Origin: Clostridia bacterium
GTDB taxonomy: Bacteria > Bacillota > Clostridia > Christensenellales > Aristaeellaceae
Direction: 5' to 3'
Assembly: GCA_017545905.1 (NCBI GenBank)
Contig: JAFWXL010000050.1
Location: 1-64,000, forward strand
DNA length: 64,000 bases
Positions 8,621 through 16,161 of this stretch are shown here, piece by piece; position 1 is the stretch's first letter, and each line of letters begins with the position of its first letter. The translations under genes were made by a program, and so were the position numbers. The notes beneath the pieces are model-generated. The model did no database searches. It worked only from the letters and a program-made list of their open reading frames with translations, and was not told where the DNA came from.

Positions 8621-8649
8621 AAAAGGCCTCCGGCTGAACGCCGGAGGCC
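8621..8649 (-). terminator. Intrinsic terminator after nanA
   Basis: Minus-strand 10-bp perfect stem (GGCCTCCGGC and complement) with a 5-nt loop, followed by TTTT. It sits 15 nt after the nanA stop. Confidence 0.88.
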
Positions 8650-8663
8650 GAGGTTGGTTTTGT

Positions 8664-9581
8664 TTAACAGTACTTCGCAATCGCAGCACGGATGCGCGCG
8701 GCAACAGCCTCGACCTTGGGCATGTCGCCTTCCGTCACGCCGACCATCGGCTTATGCACGGAGCCGAGCGCAAGGCCCTCGTTGATCTCGAGCACCTTCT
8801 TAATCACCGCATACATATGGCCGCGGCAGGAGCACAGATCGGCGATGATGCCGTTGACCTCATGCTGGATCGGCTGCGCCTGGACAAACTTGCCTTCCTT
8901 CACCAGTTCGTCCATCTTCAGGAACAGCTCCGGCATGGCGGCATAGGTGCCGCCGATGCCGCCGCATGCGCCGATGGCGCGTCCGGCGATGAACTGCTCA
9001 TCCGGGCCGTTGAAGACCACGCAGTTCTCTCCGCCGGCGTCCACAAAGCCCTGAATGTCCTGCGTGGGCATGGAGGAGTTCTTCACGCCGATGACGCGCG
9101 GATTCTTGCGCATCTCCTTGAAGAGATTCACGCTCAGCGCCACGCCGGCCAGCTGCGGGATATTGTAGATGATGAAATCGGTATCCGGAGCGGCGGCAGA
9201 GATATCGTTCCAGTACTGCGCGATCGCATAATCCGGCAGGCGGAAGTAGATCGGCGGAATGGACGCGATGGCGTCGACGCCCAGCGACTGTGCATGGGCG
9301 GCGAGCTGCGCGCTCTCCTCGGTGTTATTGCAGGCGACATGCGCGATGATCGTGCACTCGCCCTTCACCTCTTCCATCACGGCTTCAAGGGTCAGCATGC
9401 GTTCTTCCTTCTCCAGGTAGATGCACTCGCCGGAAGAGCCGCCCACATACAGGCCCTTCACGCCCTTGCTTACCAGATGGCGGGCAAGCTTCTTGGTGCG
9501 CTCCACGCTCACCTTGCCATTGTCATCATAGCAGGCATAGAACGCAGGGATGACGCCATAATACTTTTCAAGATTGCTCAT
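8664..9581 (-). CDS. nanA: N-acetylneuraminate lyase (DapA superfamily)
   Basis: 305-residue class I (Schiff base) aldolase of the dihydrodipicolinate synthase/N-acetylneuraminate lyase family. It cleaves sialic acid to N-acetylmannosamine and pyruvate. The carboxylate-binding GGSSGE is at 48-52, catalytic Tyr139 lies in IIYNIPQLAG, and the Schiff-base lysine is K167 in GVKNSS. Length is normal. The sequence alone cannot exclude DapA. Context decides it: nanE, a ROK kinase and a sugar ABC transporter are in the same locus. A weak AAAGGAAAA precedes the ATG. It is the last gene of the transporter operon on this strand, separated from the permease gene by a family A hairpin and followed by a terminator. 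Confidence 0.88.
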   Translation of the reverse strand: MSNLEKYYGVIPAFYACYDDNGKVSVERTKKLARHLVSKGVKGLYVGGSSGECIYLEKEERMLTLEAVMEEVKGECTIIAHVACNNTEESAQLAAHAQSLGVDAIASIPPIYFRLPDYAIAQYWNDISAAAPDTDFIIYNIPQLAGVALSVNLFKEMRKNPRVIGVKNSSMPTQDIQGFVDAGGENCVVFNGPDEQFIAGRAIGACGGIGGTYAAMPELFLKMDELVKEGKFVQAQPIQHEVNGIIADLCSCRGHMYAVIKKVLEINEGLALGSVHKPMVGVTEGDMPKVEAVAARIRAAIAKYC

Positions 9582-9720
9582 ATACTTTTTTCCTTTTCTT
9601 GTGGCAGTTCAATTCTTCATATGCTGGATATTATACACATGTATAGTCCAGTTTTCAAGGCCCATCCGGCCGCCGAAAACGGGTTTGGAACCACCAAACA
9701 ACGCTTTCTATCCACACAGT

Positions 9721-9774
9721 GCATCGGAGCGCCCTCTGCGCGAACGATGCCGTCAGAAGCAGGCCCGAAGGGCA
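9721..9774 (-). repeat. Family A hairpin, copy B2 with tail
   Basis: The 30-nt hairpin at 9721-9750 has outer arms GCATCG and CGATGC and inner arms GCGC and GCGC around a pyrimidine-rich loop (plus strand). The tail that accompanies this type (AGAAGC, then CCCGAAGGGC) runs to 9774. It lies between the inner permease gene and nanA, in the same orientation relative to transcription as all other copies. The rest of 9582-9720 shows no recognisable site. Confidence 0.85.
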
Positions 9775-9796
9775 GTCGAAGGCGGGCCCTGACCGC

Positions 9797-10693
9797 TCAG
9801 CCCTTGACAGCGCCCATCGTGATGCCGCGGGTGAAGAATTTCTGGAACAGCAGGAAGATCACGATGATCGGGATGGAGCCAAGGGACGCGCCGGCCATGA
9901 TCAGGCCGTAGTCCGTGGACAGCTCGCTCTGCAGCTTGGCGATGCCCAGAGAGATCGTGAGCACGTTGGTGTCGTTGAGCATGATCAGCTGCAGGAAGTA
10001 ATCGTTCCATGCAGTGATGAACGTGAAGATCGCCAGCGCGCCAATGCCCGGCTTGATCATCGGGAAGACGATCTGCGTGAACGTACGCGTCTCGCCTGCG
10101 CCGTCGATCTTGGCCGCCTCCAGCAGCTCGCCCGGAATATTCTCGGAGAACTGCTTCATCAGGAACACGCCGAACGGCCAGCCGACGGTCGGCAGGATCA
10201 CAGCCCAGAGTGTGTTGTGCAGGTTCAGAAACGCCATTTCCTTGAGCAGCGGAATGAGGATAACCTGCTTGGGCAGCGCCATCGCGCACACGAAGATGGA
10301 GAAGATGATCGTGCGGCCGGTAAAGCGCTTCTTGGCCAGCGCGTAGCCGCCCATCGCAGCCGCCAGACAGGTCAGCGCCATGGACATCACACACATAAAC
10401 ACCGTATTGAACAGCCACAGCCACGCCGGCTTTTCAAAAAGCTTGGCATAGTTGAGCATGACAGGCTCCGTCGGGAACCACACCGGAATGCGGGCATTGA
10501 CCGCCTGCGGACCCTTGAAGGAGCCGGTGATGATCCAGTAGAGCGGGAAGGTGAACAGGAACGCCAGAATGATCAGCGCAATCACGCTTACAATCTGGAA
10601 CACAGACGTCTGCTGGACGCTGTGATCCTGATTGCCGGACTTGGGCTTCTTGAAGTGATGCACCTGGGGAGCAGCTTTCATGTTTTCAGACAT
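9797..10693 (-). CDS. Carbohydrate ABC transporter permease (MalG/LplC type)
   Basis: 298-residue inner-membrane permease of the CUT1 sugar ABC family. It has six hydrophobic segments and the EAA loop ELLEAAKIDGAGETRTF, which docks onto the ATPase. The N-terminus carries a hydrophilic tail of about 35 residues (starts MSENMKAAPQVHHFKK) before the first helix. It is encoded directly after the other permease (18-nt gap) and before nanA, consistent with sialic acid or a sialylated oligosaccharide as substrate. No ATPase gene (MsmX/UgpC type) lies in the window. CUT1 systems of Bacillota commonly share one encoded elsewhere. AGAGAGAAT is the only ribosome-site candidate. Confidence 0.9.
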   Translation of the reverse strand: MSENMKAAPQVHHFKKPKSGNQDHSVQQTSVFQIVSVIALIILAFLFTFPLYWIITGSFKGPQAVNARIPVWFPTEPVMLNYAKLFEKPAWLWLFNTVFMCVMSMALTCLAAAMGGYALAKKRFTGRTIIFSIFVCAMALPKQVILIPLLKEMAFLNLHNTLWAVILPTVGWPFGVFLMKQFSENIPGELLEAAKIDGAGETRTFTQIVFPMIKPGIGALAIFTFITAWNDYFLQLIMLNDTNVLTISLGIAKLQSELSTDYGLIMAGASLGSIPIIVIFLLFQKFFTRGITMGAVKG

Positions 10694-10711
10694 ATTCTCT
10701 CTCCTCCCCTC

Positions 10712-11623
10712 TTAGCCGTTATCGCTCTTGGCAAGCTTGAACTGCAGGGCGCTGAACACGGCGATGATCGCAGCCAGAATGACGCCCATCGCGCTGCCAT
10801 AGCCGTAGCGGCTCAGCTTGAATGCGTTGTAGTAAATGTAGTACATGATGGTCTGGGTGGAATTGTTCGGTCCGCCCGAGGTGAGCAGCTGAATCAGCGC
10901 GAAGCACTGGAACGAGTTGATCGTGGTGATGACCAGAATGTACAGCGTGGTCGGCATGATCTGCGGCCACTTGATCTTCCAGAAGACCTGCAGATTCGTC
11001 GCGCCGTCCACCTCAGCCGCCTCGATCAGGGAATGATCGACGTTGGACAGGGCGGAAACATACAGGACGATCGGCTGGCCGACTGAAGTTGTCAGCAGGA
11101 TCAGGATGATGCAGCCCAGCGCATACTCAGGGCTGCCGAGCCAGTTGATATTCTTGGAAATCAGGCCCAGATTCTTGAAGACATAGTTCAGAATACCGGT
11201 ATACGGGCTGAACATCCACTTCCACACAACCGTAACGGCCACGGAACCCGTGACAACAGGCAGATAGAAGATGCAGCGGAACAAAGAGGTATAGGCGTCG
11301 TGCATCTTGTAGATGACAGACGCAACCCACAGCGAGAAGATACAGGTCACCGGCACGGAAACGACCACGATGATGATCGTATTCCAAAGCGCCTTCTGGA
11401 AGATCGGATCGGAGATAAGCTCCTTGTAATTGGCAAGGCCAACGAAGGAGAAATCCGTCATCGTGTAATTGAAGAAGCTGGTAAACAGGCCCATGCCCAT
11501 GGGGAAGATGACGAAGCCAAAGAAGAACAGAAGGCTGGGCAGCATGAACAGGTAACCGGCGATGTTCTCGCGGCGCTGGTTTGCCCTGGACAGAGACGTC
11601 CCGCCCTTTACAGCCTTGGTCAT
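10712..11623 (-). CDS. Carbohydrate ABC transporter permease (MalF/UgpA type)
   Basis: 303-residue CUT1 permease with six predicted membrane segments and the EAA motif near residue 205 (SLIEAAEVDGATNLQVFWKI). It begins with a short basic segment (MTKAVKGGTSLSRANQRREN) typical of the MalF-type partner. It pairs with the permease encoded downstream and with the binding protein upstream, to import a sugar assigned by context as sialic acid. AAGGGAGCG lies upstream of the ATG. A long hairpin separates it from the binding-protein gene, probably setting the ratio of binding protein to permease. Confidence 0.9.
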   Translation of the reverse strand: MTKAVKGGTSLSRANQRRENIAGYLFMLPSLLFFFGFVIFPMGMGLFTSFFNYTMTDFSFVGLANYKELISDPIFQKALWNTIIIVVVSVPVTCIFSLWVASVIYKMHDAYTSLFRCIFYLPVVTGSVAVTVVWKWMFSPYTGILNYVFKNLGLISKNINWLGSPEYALGCIILILLTTSVGQPIVLYVSALSNVDHSLIEAAEVDGATNLQVFWKIKWPQIMPTTLYILVITTINSFQCFALIQLLTSGGPNNSTQTIMYYIYYNAFKLSRYGYGSAMGVILAAIIAVFSALQFKLAKSDNG

Positions 11624-11646
11624 AAAGGAACGCTCCCTTCAAAGAA

Positions 11647-11682
11647 CACAAGGCCCCTCCCGCGAGGGAATGGGGCCTTGTG
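11647..11682 (-). terminator. Intercistronic hairpin after the sugar-binding-protein gene
   Basis: An 11-bp GC-rich stem (CACAAGGCCCC with its complement) encloses a shorter inner hairpin. On the minus strand it is followed only by TTCTTT. It is better read as a partial terminator or 3'-end-stabilising hairpin than as a full stop, because the permease genes follow without another promoter. Confidence 0.6.
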
Positions 11683-11717
11683 CCTAACTATCAGTTATTC
11701 TGCCTGAGCGGTGAATC

Positions 11718-12995
11718 TTACTTCACGATGCTCGCATTGGCATTGGTGGTGTAGGTCGCAACCTCAGCCGCCACATCGCCGCCGGCGAAGACGCGCTGGA
11801 GCAGGTTCCACCACTCGGTGCGCTGGGTCGCCCAGCCGCCGGTGACGTTGTAGTAGTCGCCCAGGTACGGCATGAAGACGGCGAAATCAGCGTTCTCAGC
11901 CTTCTCGGTGCCGGCATAAACGTCGCCGAAGGAGCTGCGGACCGGGAAGAAGCCGGTAGCATAGACGCTCTTCGGGCCCTGGGCCGCGTCGTCACACACG
12001 AACTTCACGAATTCCTTGGCAGCAGCAGCCTTCTCGTCGCTGCCGTTGTCAAACAGGCCGAAGCCCCAGATGCCGCCGCACAGCTCCGGCACGCCGTCGT
12101 CAGACGGGAAAGCCATCGGGAAGGACTCGACGCCCTCGGCGAGGGAAGCCTTGTTGGAGGCAGCCGCAGAAGCATTCCAGCAGAAGCTCATGGCAGCGGT
12201 GCCATTGCAGAACAGAGCGATTTCGTCGCCGGCAACGATGGCCGGGTCAGCAGTCAGCACGCCCTCGTTGACCAGATCCTGCAGCAGGGTGAGCGCCTTG
12301 ATGTTCTCCTCGCTGTCCGCGGTGTAGGCGGTGTGGTCTTCGTTGGTGAACTTGCCGGAGTACAGGTTGTTGACGAGAGCACGGGTGCCCTGGTCGCCGC
12401 CCTGGCCGCCGCAGTAGACGATGCCGGTCACCGGGGTGGTGCCGTTCTCGGCCAGCGCACGCAGCGCATTGACAAAGCCCTCGGTGGTCCAGGTGCGGGT
12501 CTCCTCGTTGAGGTACTGCATCGCGCCGGCAGCCTCAAACGCGGTCTTATTGATGGTCATGCAGTGCGTGGTCATGCACAGCGGATACTCGTAGAACTTG
12601 CCGTCAGCGCTCTTGCAGGCAGCGACGACAGCCGCAGAGGTCGCGGTGATGTCGGCCAGCGCTTCGTCGGTCCACAGATCGGACAGGTCGAGCATCTTGC
12701 CGGCGGCGCCCCAGTTGGTCACCAGGCGCTCCGGACCTTCCATGATGATGTCCGGGGTGGTGCCGGCCTCGATCGCGGTGGTCACCTGATCGTCGCCGGA
12801 GGTGTAGTCGAGGTACTGAACGGTCACCTTGATCTCGGGATGAACCTTGTTGAACTCGGCGATGATGCCATCGACGGTCTCAGCATTGGTCCAGTTGCCG
12901 ATCGGGTAGGTCCACAGGGTGATCTCGGTCTCAGCAGCGGCCAGAACCGGAATCATGAGAACCAGGCACAGCAGCAGTGCAAACAGTTTCTTCAT
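11718..12995 (-). CDS. Extracellular sugar-binding protein of the ABC transporter
   Basis: 425-residue family 1 solute-binding protein (SBP_bac_1). The signal peptide ends near LAAAETE. The mature start ITLWTYPIGNW and the FNKVHPEIKVTVQYLD strand are typical of CUT1 carbohydrate-binding proteins. I see no lipobox cysteine, which is unusual for a monoderm binding protein. I start at MKKLFALLL because AGGAGG lies 9 nt upstream. The upstream extension to 13079 would read through the promoter. It is the first gene of the operon (binding protein, two permeases, nanA). Sialic acid as ligand is inferred from nanA, nanE and the ROK kinase. Confidence 0.9.
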   Translation of the reverse strand: MKKLFALLLCLVLMIPVLAAAETEITLWTYPIGNWTNAETVDGIIAEFNKVHPEIKVTVQYLDYTSGDDQVTTAIEAGTTPDIIMEGPERLVTNWGAAGKMLDLSDLWTDEALADITATSAAVVAACKSADGKFYEYPLCMTTHCMTINKTAFEAAGAMQYLNEETRTWTTEGFVNALRALAENGTTPVTGIVYCGGQGGDQGTRALVNNLYSGKFTNEDHTAYTADSEENIKALTLLQDLVNEGVLTADPAIVAGDEIALFCNGTAAMSFCWNASAAASNKASLAEGVESFPMAFPSDDGVPELCGGIWGFGLFDNGSDEKAAAAKEFVKFVCDDAAQGPKSVYATGFFPVRSSFGDVYAGTEKAENADFAVFMPYLGDYYNVTGGWATQRTEWWNLLQRVFAGGDVAAEVATYTTNANASIVK

Positions 12996-13050
12996 GCGGA
13001 AAATCCTCCTTAAGATTTCTTGATCCGGACATATCGTCCTTGCTGAACTA

Positions 13051-13079
13051 AATGTACTACAAAGTCGCGTCGATGTCAA
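13051..13079 (-). promoter_or_regulatory. Promoter of the sialic-acid transport operon with possible operator
   Basis: Minus strand TTGACA (13074-13079) and TACATT (13051-13056), 17 nt apart. The -10 box overlaps a perfect short palindrome TGTAGTACA (13053-13061), similar in type to GntR-family half sites. It is a candidate operator for the divergently encoded regulator. The promoter call is firmer than the operator call. Confidence 0.65.
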
Positions 13080-13151
13080 TAGTTTGGGCGAAATTTTTTT
13101 GATAATTTCACCAATCAGGACAAAATATCTGCATTTCCTTTGCCATTTTCA

Positions 13152-13180
13152 TTGACAGAGTCCTGTCATACCACTATAAT
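13152..13180 (+). promoter_or_regulatory. Promoter of the regulator-nanE-kinase operon
   Basis: TTGACA (13152-13157) and TATAAT (13175-13180) with a 17-nt spacer, 38 nt upstream of the regulator's start. Both hexamers match consensus. TGTACA follows immediately and could be part of an autoregulatory site. Confidence 0.85.
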
Positions 13181-13217
13181 ATATGTACAAACATCCTACA
13201 ATGATCGAGGTGAATGG

Positions 13218-13922
13218 ATGAAAGCCATCAAGAAGGACGACAAGCTGTATATTCAGGCTTTCCGCGAGATCCGCGCCTATATCATCCGAAACGGCCTGCG
13301 CCCCGGCGATCTGCTGCCGACGGAGCACGATATGAGCGAAAAGCTCGGCGTGTCGCGCAATGTGCTGCGCGAGGCGATCAAGAGCATGGAGCTGATGGGT
13401 ATGGTACAGGCCTGCCCGGGCCGCGGCACAGAGGTACGTGAGTTCAGTCTGGATTTCGTTTTCCAGAACGTTCTGTTTTTCAATGTCGGCGGCGAGGATA
13501 AATCCGTGCGCGAGATGTTCGGCATCCGCCGTATGCTGGAGCTGAGCTACATGCGCCAGGCATTCTATGCGCTTACCGAGGATGATATTGACGTGCTGCG
13601 CACGTGCGTGCGCCAGATGCACGAGAGCGGCGATGAAAACTACCTCGCCTTCACCAATGCCGACCGCAAGTTCCACATGGCGCTTTTCCGCGGGCTGAAC
13701 AACAGCGTTCTCAATTCGCTGATGGAAGCCATCTGGGCAGTGGATACCGGATTTGAGCTGGAAAAGAAATCGCCCCATCTGGTCACCTCCATCTCCAGGC
13801 ACGAGGCAATCATCAAATCGCTGGAGGAATACGACTATCGTGCCTTTGCCCGCGCAATGGAAATCCACTTCTCCTCCGGCAAATACCTCAAGCCGGATTC
13901 CTTTGAAGAGTATGATTCCTGA
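13218..13922 (+). CDS. FadR-type GntR regulator of sialic-acid genes (NanR-like role)
   Basis: 234-residue regulator with an N-terminal winged helix (residues 5-75, including LRPGDLLPTEHDMSEKLGVS then RNVLREAIKSME) and a C-terminal all-helical FCD domain. The FCD domain usually holds a metal ion and binds the effector. I start at MKAIKKDDK because GAGGTGA lies just upstream and the longer frame begins inside the promoter. It is encoded divergently from the transporter operon and directly upstream of nanE. This supports repression relieved by a sialic-acid catabolite. The role matches NanR, but the sequence cannot be equated with E. coli NanR. Confidence 0.85.
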   Translation: MKAIKKDDKLYIQAFREIRAYIIRNGLRPGDLLPTEHDMSEKLGVSRNVLREAIKSMELMGMVQACPGRGTEVREFSLDFVFQNVLFFNVGGEDKSVREMFGIRRMLELSYMRQAFYALTEDDIDVLRTCVRQMHESGDENYLAFTNADRKFHMALFRGLNNSVLNSLMEAIWAVDTGFELEKKSPHLVTSISRHEAIIKSLEEYDYRAFARAMEIHFSSGKYLKPDSFEEYDS

Positions 13923-13989
13923 CGGAAATCCCGTCTTTCACACTGTATCATTTCCTATTATAATGTTATTTCCGAGGAGGACGCATATC

Positions 13990-14697
13990 ATGACGAAGCA
14001 GGAACTGTTTGATCTGATCAAGGGCACCATCGTCGTATCCTGCCAGGCCACGCCCGGCGAACCGCTGTATATGAAGGATCAGTCCATGATGTATCTGATG
14101 GCGCGCGCAGCGAAGCTCGCCGGCGCAAAGATGATCCGCACCAGTTCCGTGCGCGACATCGTGGAGATCAAGGAAGAAACCGGCCTGCCGGTCATCGGCC
14201 TGATCAAGCGCGAATACCCGGGCTATACCGGCCGCATCACCATGACCATGCGCGAGGTGGACGAGTGCATGGAAGCCATGGCTGACATCGTCTCCATCGA
14301 CTGCACATTCAACGAGCGTGCCGACGGCCTCACCCCGCCGGAGTTCCTCAAGCAGGTCAAGGCGAAATATCCCAACATCATCATCATGGCTGACTGCGCC
14401 ACGCTGGAGGAAGCCGTCGCCGCCTACGAGGCCGGCGCGGATCTGGTCGGTTCCACGATGAACGGCTATACCCCGCAGACGAAGCACTGCAAGGGCGAGC
14501 CGAACTATCAGCTGGTCAGGGACATGGTCGCGGCGCTCCCCTGCCCGGTCATCGCCGAAGGCCGCGTGCATACGCCCGAGCAGGCGCGCAAAATGCTGGA
14601 GATCGGCGCTTGGGCCGTGGTTGTCGGCGGTGCAATCACCCGTCCGCTGGAAATTGCCAACCGCTTCATGGCTGCCGTGAAGGATTTCGAAGCCTAA
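13990..14697 (+). CDS. nanE: N-acetylmannosamine-6-phosphate 2-epimerase
   Basis: 235-residue TIM-barrel epimerase converting ManNAc-6-phosphate to GlcNAc-6-phosphate. Recognisable family segments are GTIVVSCQATPGEPLY near the N-terminus, GLIKREYPGYTGRIT, DCATLEEAVAAYEAGAD, GSTMNGYT, the IAEGRVHTPEQA loop, and the phosphate-binding AVVVGGAITRP at the C-terminus. I start at MTKQEL because GAGGACG lies upstream. The open frame extends back into the regulator gene but has no ribosome site there. It is co-transcribed with the upstream regulator and the downstream kinase. Confidence 0.95.
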   Translation: MTKQELFDLIKGTIVVSCQATPGEPLYMKDQSMMYLMARAAKLAGAKMIRTSSVRDIVEIKEETGLPVIGLIKREYPGYTGRITMTMREVDECMEAMADIVSIDCTFNERADGLTPPEFLKQVKAKYPNIIIMADCATLEEAVAAYEAGADLVGSTMNGYTPQTKHCKGEPNYQLVRDMVAALPCPVIAEGRVHTPEQARKMLEIGAWAVVVGGAITRPLEIANRFMAAVKDFEA

Positions 14698-14743
14698 GCG
14701 GGCTGTGCCCGCGCCCACTTGCGCTTCGCGCAGGCTTAAACCC

Positions 14744-14773
14744 GTTTCGTTCGGGCAGAAAGCTCTCCGAAAC
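14744..14773 (+). repeat. Family A hairpin, copy A3
   Basis: A 30-nt hairpin with outer arms GTTTCG and CGAAAC. The inner arms GGGC and GCTC enclose a purine-rich AGAAA loop. It lies between nanE and the kinase gene. The preceding 14700-14735 stretch contains another small palindrome (TTGCGC with GCGCAG). Confidence 0.8.
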
Positions 14774-14802
14774 TGCCTATACATCATGCAGGAGGCCTAT
14801 TC

Positions 14803-15711
14803 GTGATTCTGAGCATCGACATCGGCGGCACCGCCGTCAAAATGGGTCTTGTCGACCGGGCAGGTACGATTCATGCCCGTCACGAGGCCAGCGTCTGCTA
14901 TGACAACTATGAAACGCCGATCCTGACCACGGTCATCCGCGAGGCGAAGCATTTCCTCGGGCGCGAAAACACCCCGATCGAGGGCATCGGCGTATCCGCC
15001 ACCGGTCAGGTGGATGACCGCGCCGGTGTGGTCATCGGTACCAACGGCAAGATTCCCCATTACGAAGGCTCCCAAATCAAGCATGAGCTGGAAGCCGAGT
15101 TCGGCGTGCCCGTTTTCGCACTCAATGACGCCAACGCCGCAGCGCTGGGCGAGTGCTTCGCCGGTCGCGCAAAGGGCGTGGACAATGTGCTCATGATCAC
15201 CCTCGGCACAGGCGTGGGCGGCGGCATCGTGCTCGGCGGAAAAATCTTCGGCGGTACGCGCGGTATCGCGGGCGAGCTGGGGCATATCACGCTCTATGCA
15301 GACGGCGTTCCCTGCGCCTGCGGCAGCCGCGGCTGCTATGAGAGCTACGCCGCCACAACCGCGCTGGTACGCCTTGCCAAAGCGGCAACCGGCGAAACGG
15401 AGATGAACGGCAGAATCATCTTCTCCCGCGCGGCGCAGGGCGATGCGCAGATGCTCGCCATCCTCGAGCGCTGGATCGGGGATATCGCCGCAGGCGTCGT
15501 CGGCCTTGTGCACACGTTCAATCCGCAGATGGTGCTCATCGGCGGCGGCGTGAGCACACAGGAAACGCTGCTCATCGCGCCGCTTCGCGAGCGGATCATC
15601 AGGACCGTCATGCCCCGGTTTGCCGAGTGCCTGCAGGTGGAAGCCGCCACCCTGGGCAATGACGCCGGCATGATCGGCGCAGCCAAATTCTGTATGGACA
15701 ACATGCGCTGA
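14803..15711 (+). CDS. nanK: ROK-family kinase, probable N-acetylmannosamine kinase
   Basis: 302-residue ROK (repressor, ORF, kinase) sugar kinase without a DNA-binding domain. The phosphate-binding DIGGTAVKMG is at the N-terminus, and catalytic-loop region FALNDANAAALGE lies mid-protein. TLGTGVGGGIVLGG follows, then the structural zinc site CACGSRGCYE. The start is GTG, with GGAGG 7 nt upstream. In this position, after nanE and opposite nanA, it most likely phosphorylates ManNAc. Glucokinase activity is the usual alternative for ROK proteins, so the symbol is assigned by context. Confidence 0.82.
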   Translation: MILSIDIGGTAVKMGLVDRAGTIHARHEASVCYDNYETPILTTVIREAKHFLGRENTPIEGIGVSATGQVDDRAGVVIGTNGKIPHYEGSQIKHELEAEFGVPVFALNDANAAALGECFAGRAKGVDNVLMITLGTGVGGGIVLGGKIFGGTRGIAGELGHITLYADGVPCACGSRGCYESYAATTALVRLAKAATGETEMNGRIIFSRAAQGDAQMLAILERWIGDIAAGVVGLVHTFNPQMVLIGGGVSTQETLLIAPLRERIIRTVMPRFAECLQVEAATLGNDAGMIGAAKFCMDNMR

Positions 15712-15783
15712 TCCATCATTCTACACACACAAGCATGAATCAAGCACAAGCCGGATGCGGTATGCATGATTCCGATACCATTG

Positions 15784-15809
15784 CGGAAAGATCCTTCCGG
15801 GATTTTTTC
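15784..15809 (+). terminator. Probable terminator after the kinase gene
   Basis: A short stem CGGAA/TTCCG with a 6-nt loop is followed by GGATTTTTTC. The stem is short, so it may be inefficient. The surrounding 15712-15945 is AT-richer non-coding sequence with nothing else I recognise. Confidence 0.5.
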
Positions 15810-15945
15810 GGTCACAGATCGGGATCACAGCTGCCGTTCCGGCTTATTTTCTATCTGTCAACGCCAATTGAGCGTGCCGAGACACAAATATCCTGTAAAT
15901 CATCTCATAAATTATTGCAATTATGTTAATTATCTATACGATTGG

Positions 15946-15974
15946 TTGACGTTTAGTGTTCTTAAGCATATAAT
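15946..15974 (+). promoter_or_regulatory. Promoter of the surface-protein locus
   Basis: TTGACG (15946-15951) and TATAAT (15969-15974) with a 17-nt spacer. The start point would be near 15981, leaving a leader of about 180 nt. The region is markedly AT-rich compared with its surroundings. Confidence 0.82.
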
Positions 15975-15980
15975 TTCCAT

Positions 15981-16161
15981 GTAATATGTAGAATTGTACA
16001 TTTATGCACTATACAGATCGGTTGTTATATTTCAGTTTACTTTTGAAACTATTTTCGGCGCTTTCACGCCGTTTCGCAGCCCCCGCGGCTATGCGATACC
16101 ACGCTGACTCAATCCTTTCCGAAACACAGTCGGACAGGCGCGAATCTGAGGAGGATACCTG
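15981..16161 (+). other. Long leader of the giant surface-protein gene
   Basis: About 180 nt between the expected start point and the ATG. It holds two small hairpins in its middle (GGCG...CGCC at about 16047-16060 and GCAGCC...GGCTATGC at about 16076-16094) and a good GAGGAGG ribosome site at the end. I cannot match it to a known riboswitch. Regulation by leader structure is only a possibility. Confidence 0.4.

Noticed and set aside
8341..8622. Small minus-strand coding frames across 8341-8704
   Set aside because: They lie in the family R repeat and the nanA terminator region, and their translations have no family resemblance.
16047..16100. c-di-GMP-I (GEMM) riboswitch in the giant gene's leader
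   Set aside because: Two small hairpins give a superficial likeness, but the conserved tetraloop/receptor and the GCAAAGC-type core are not present.
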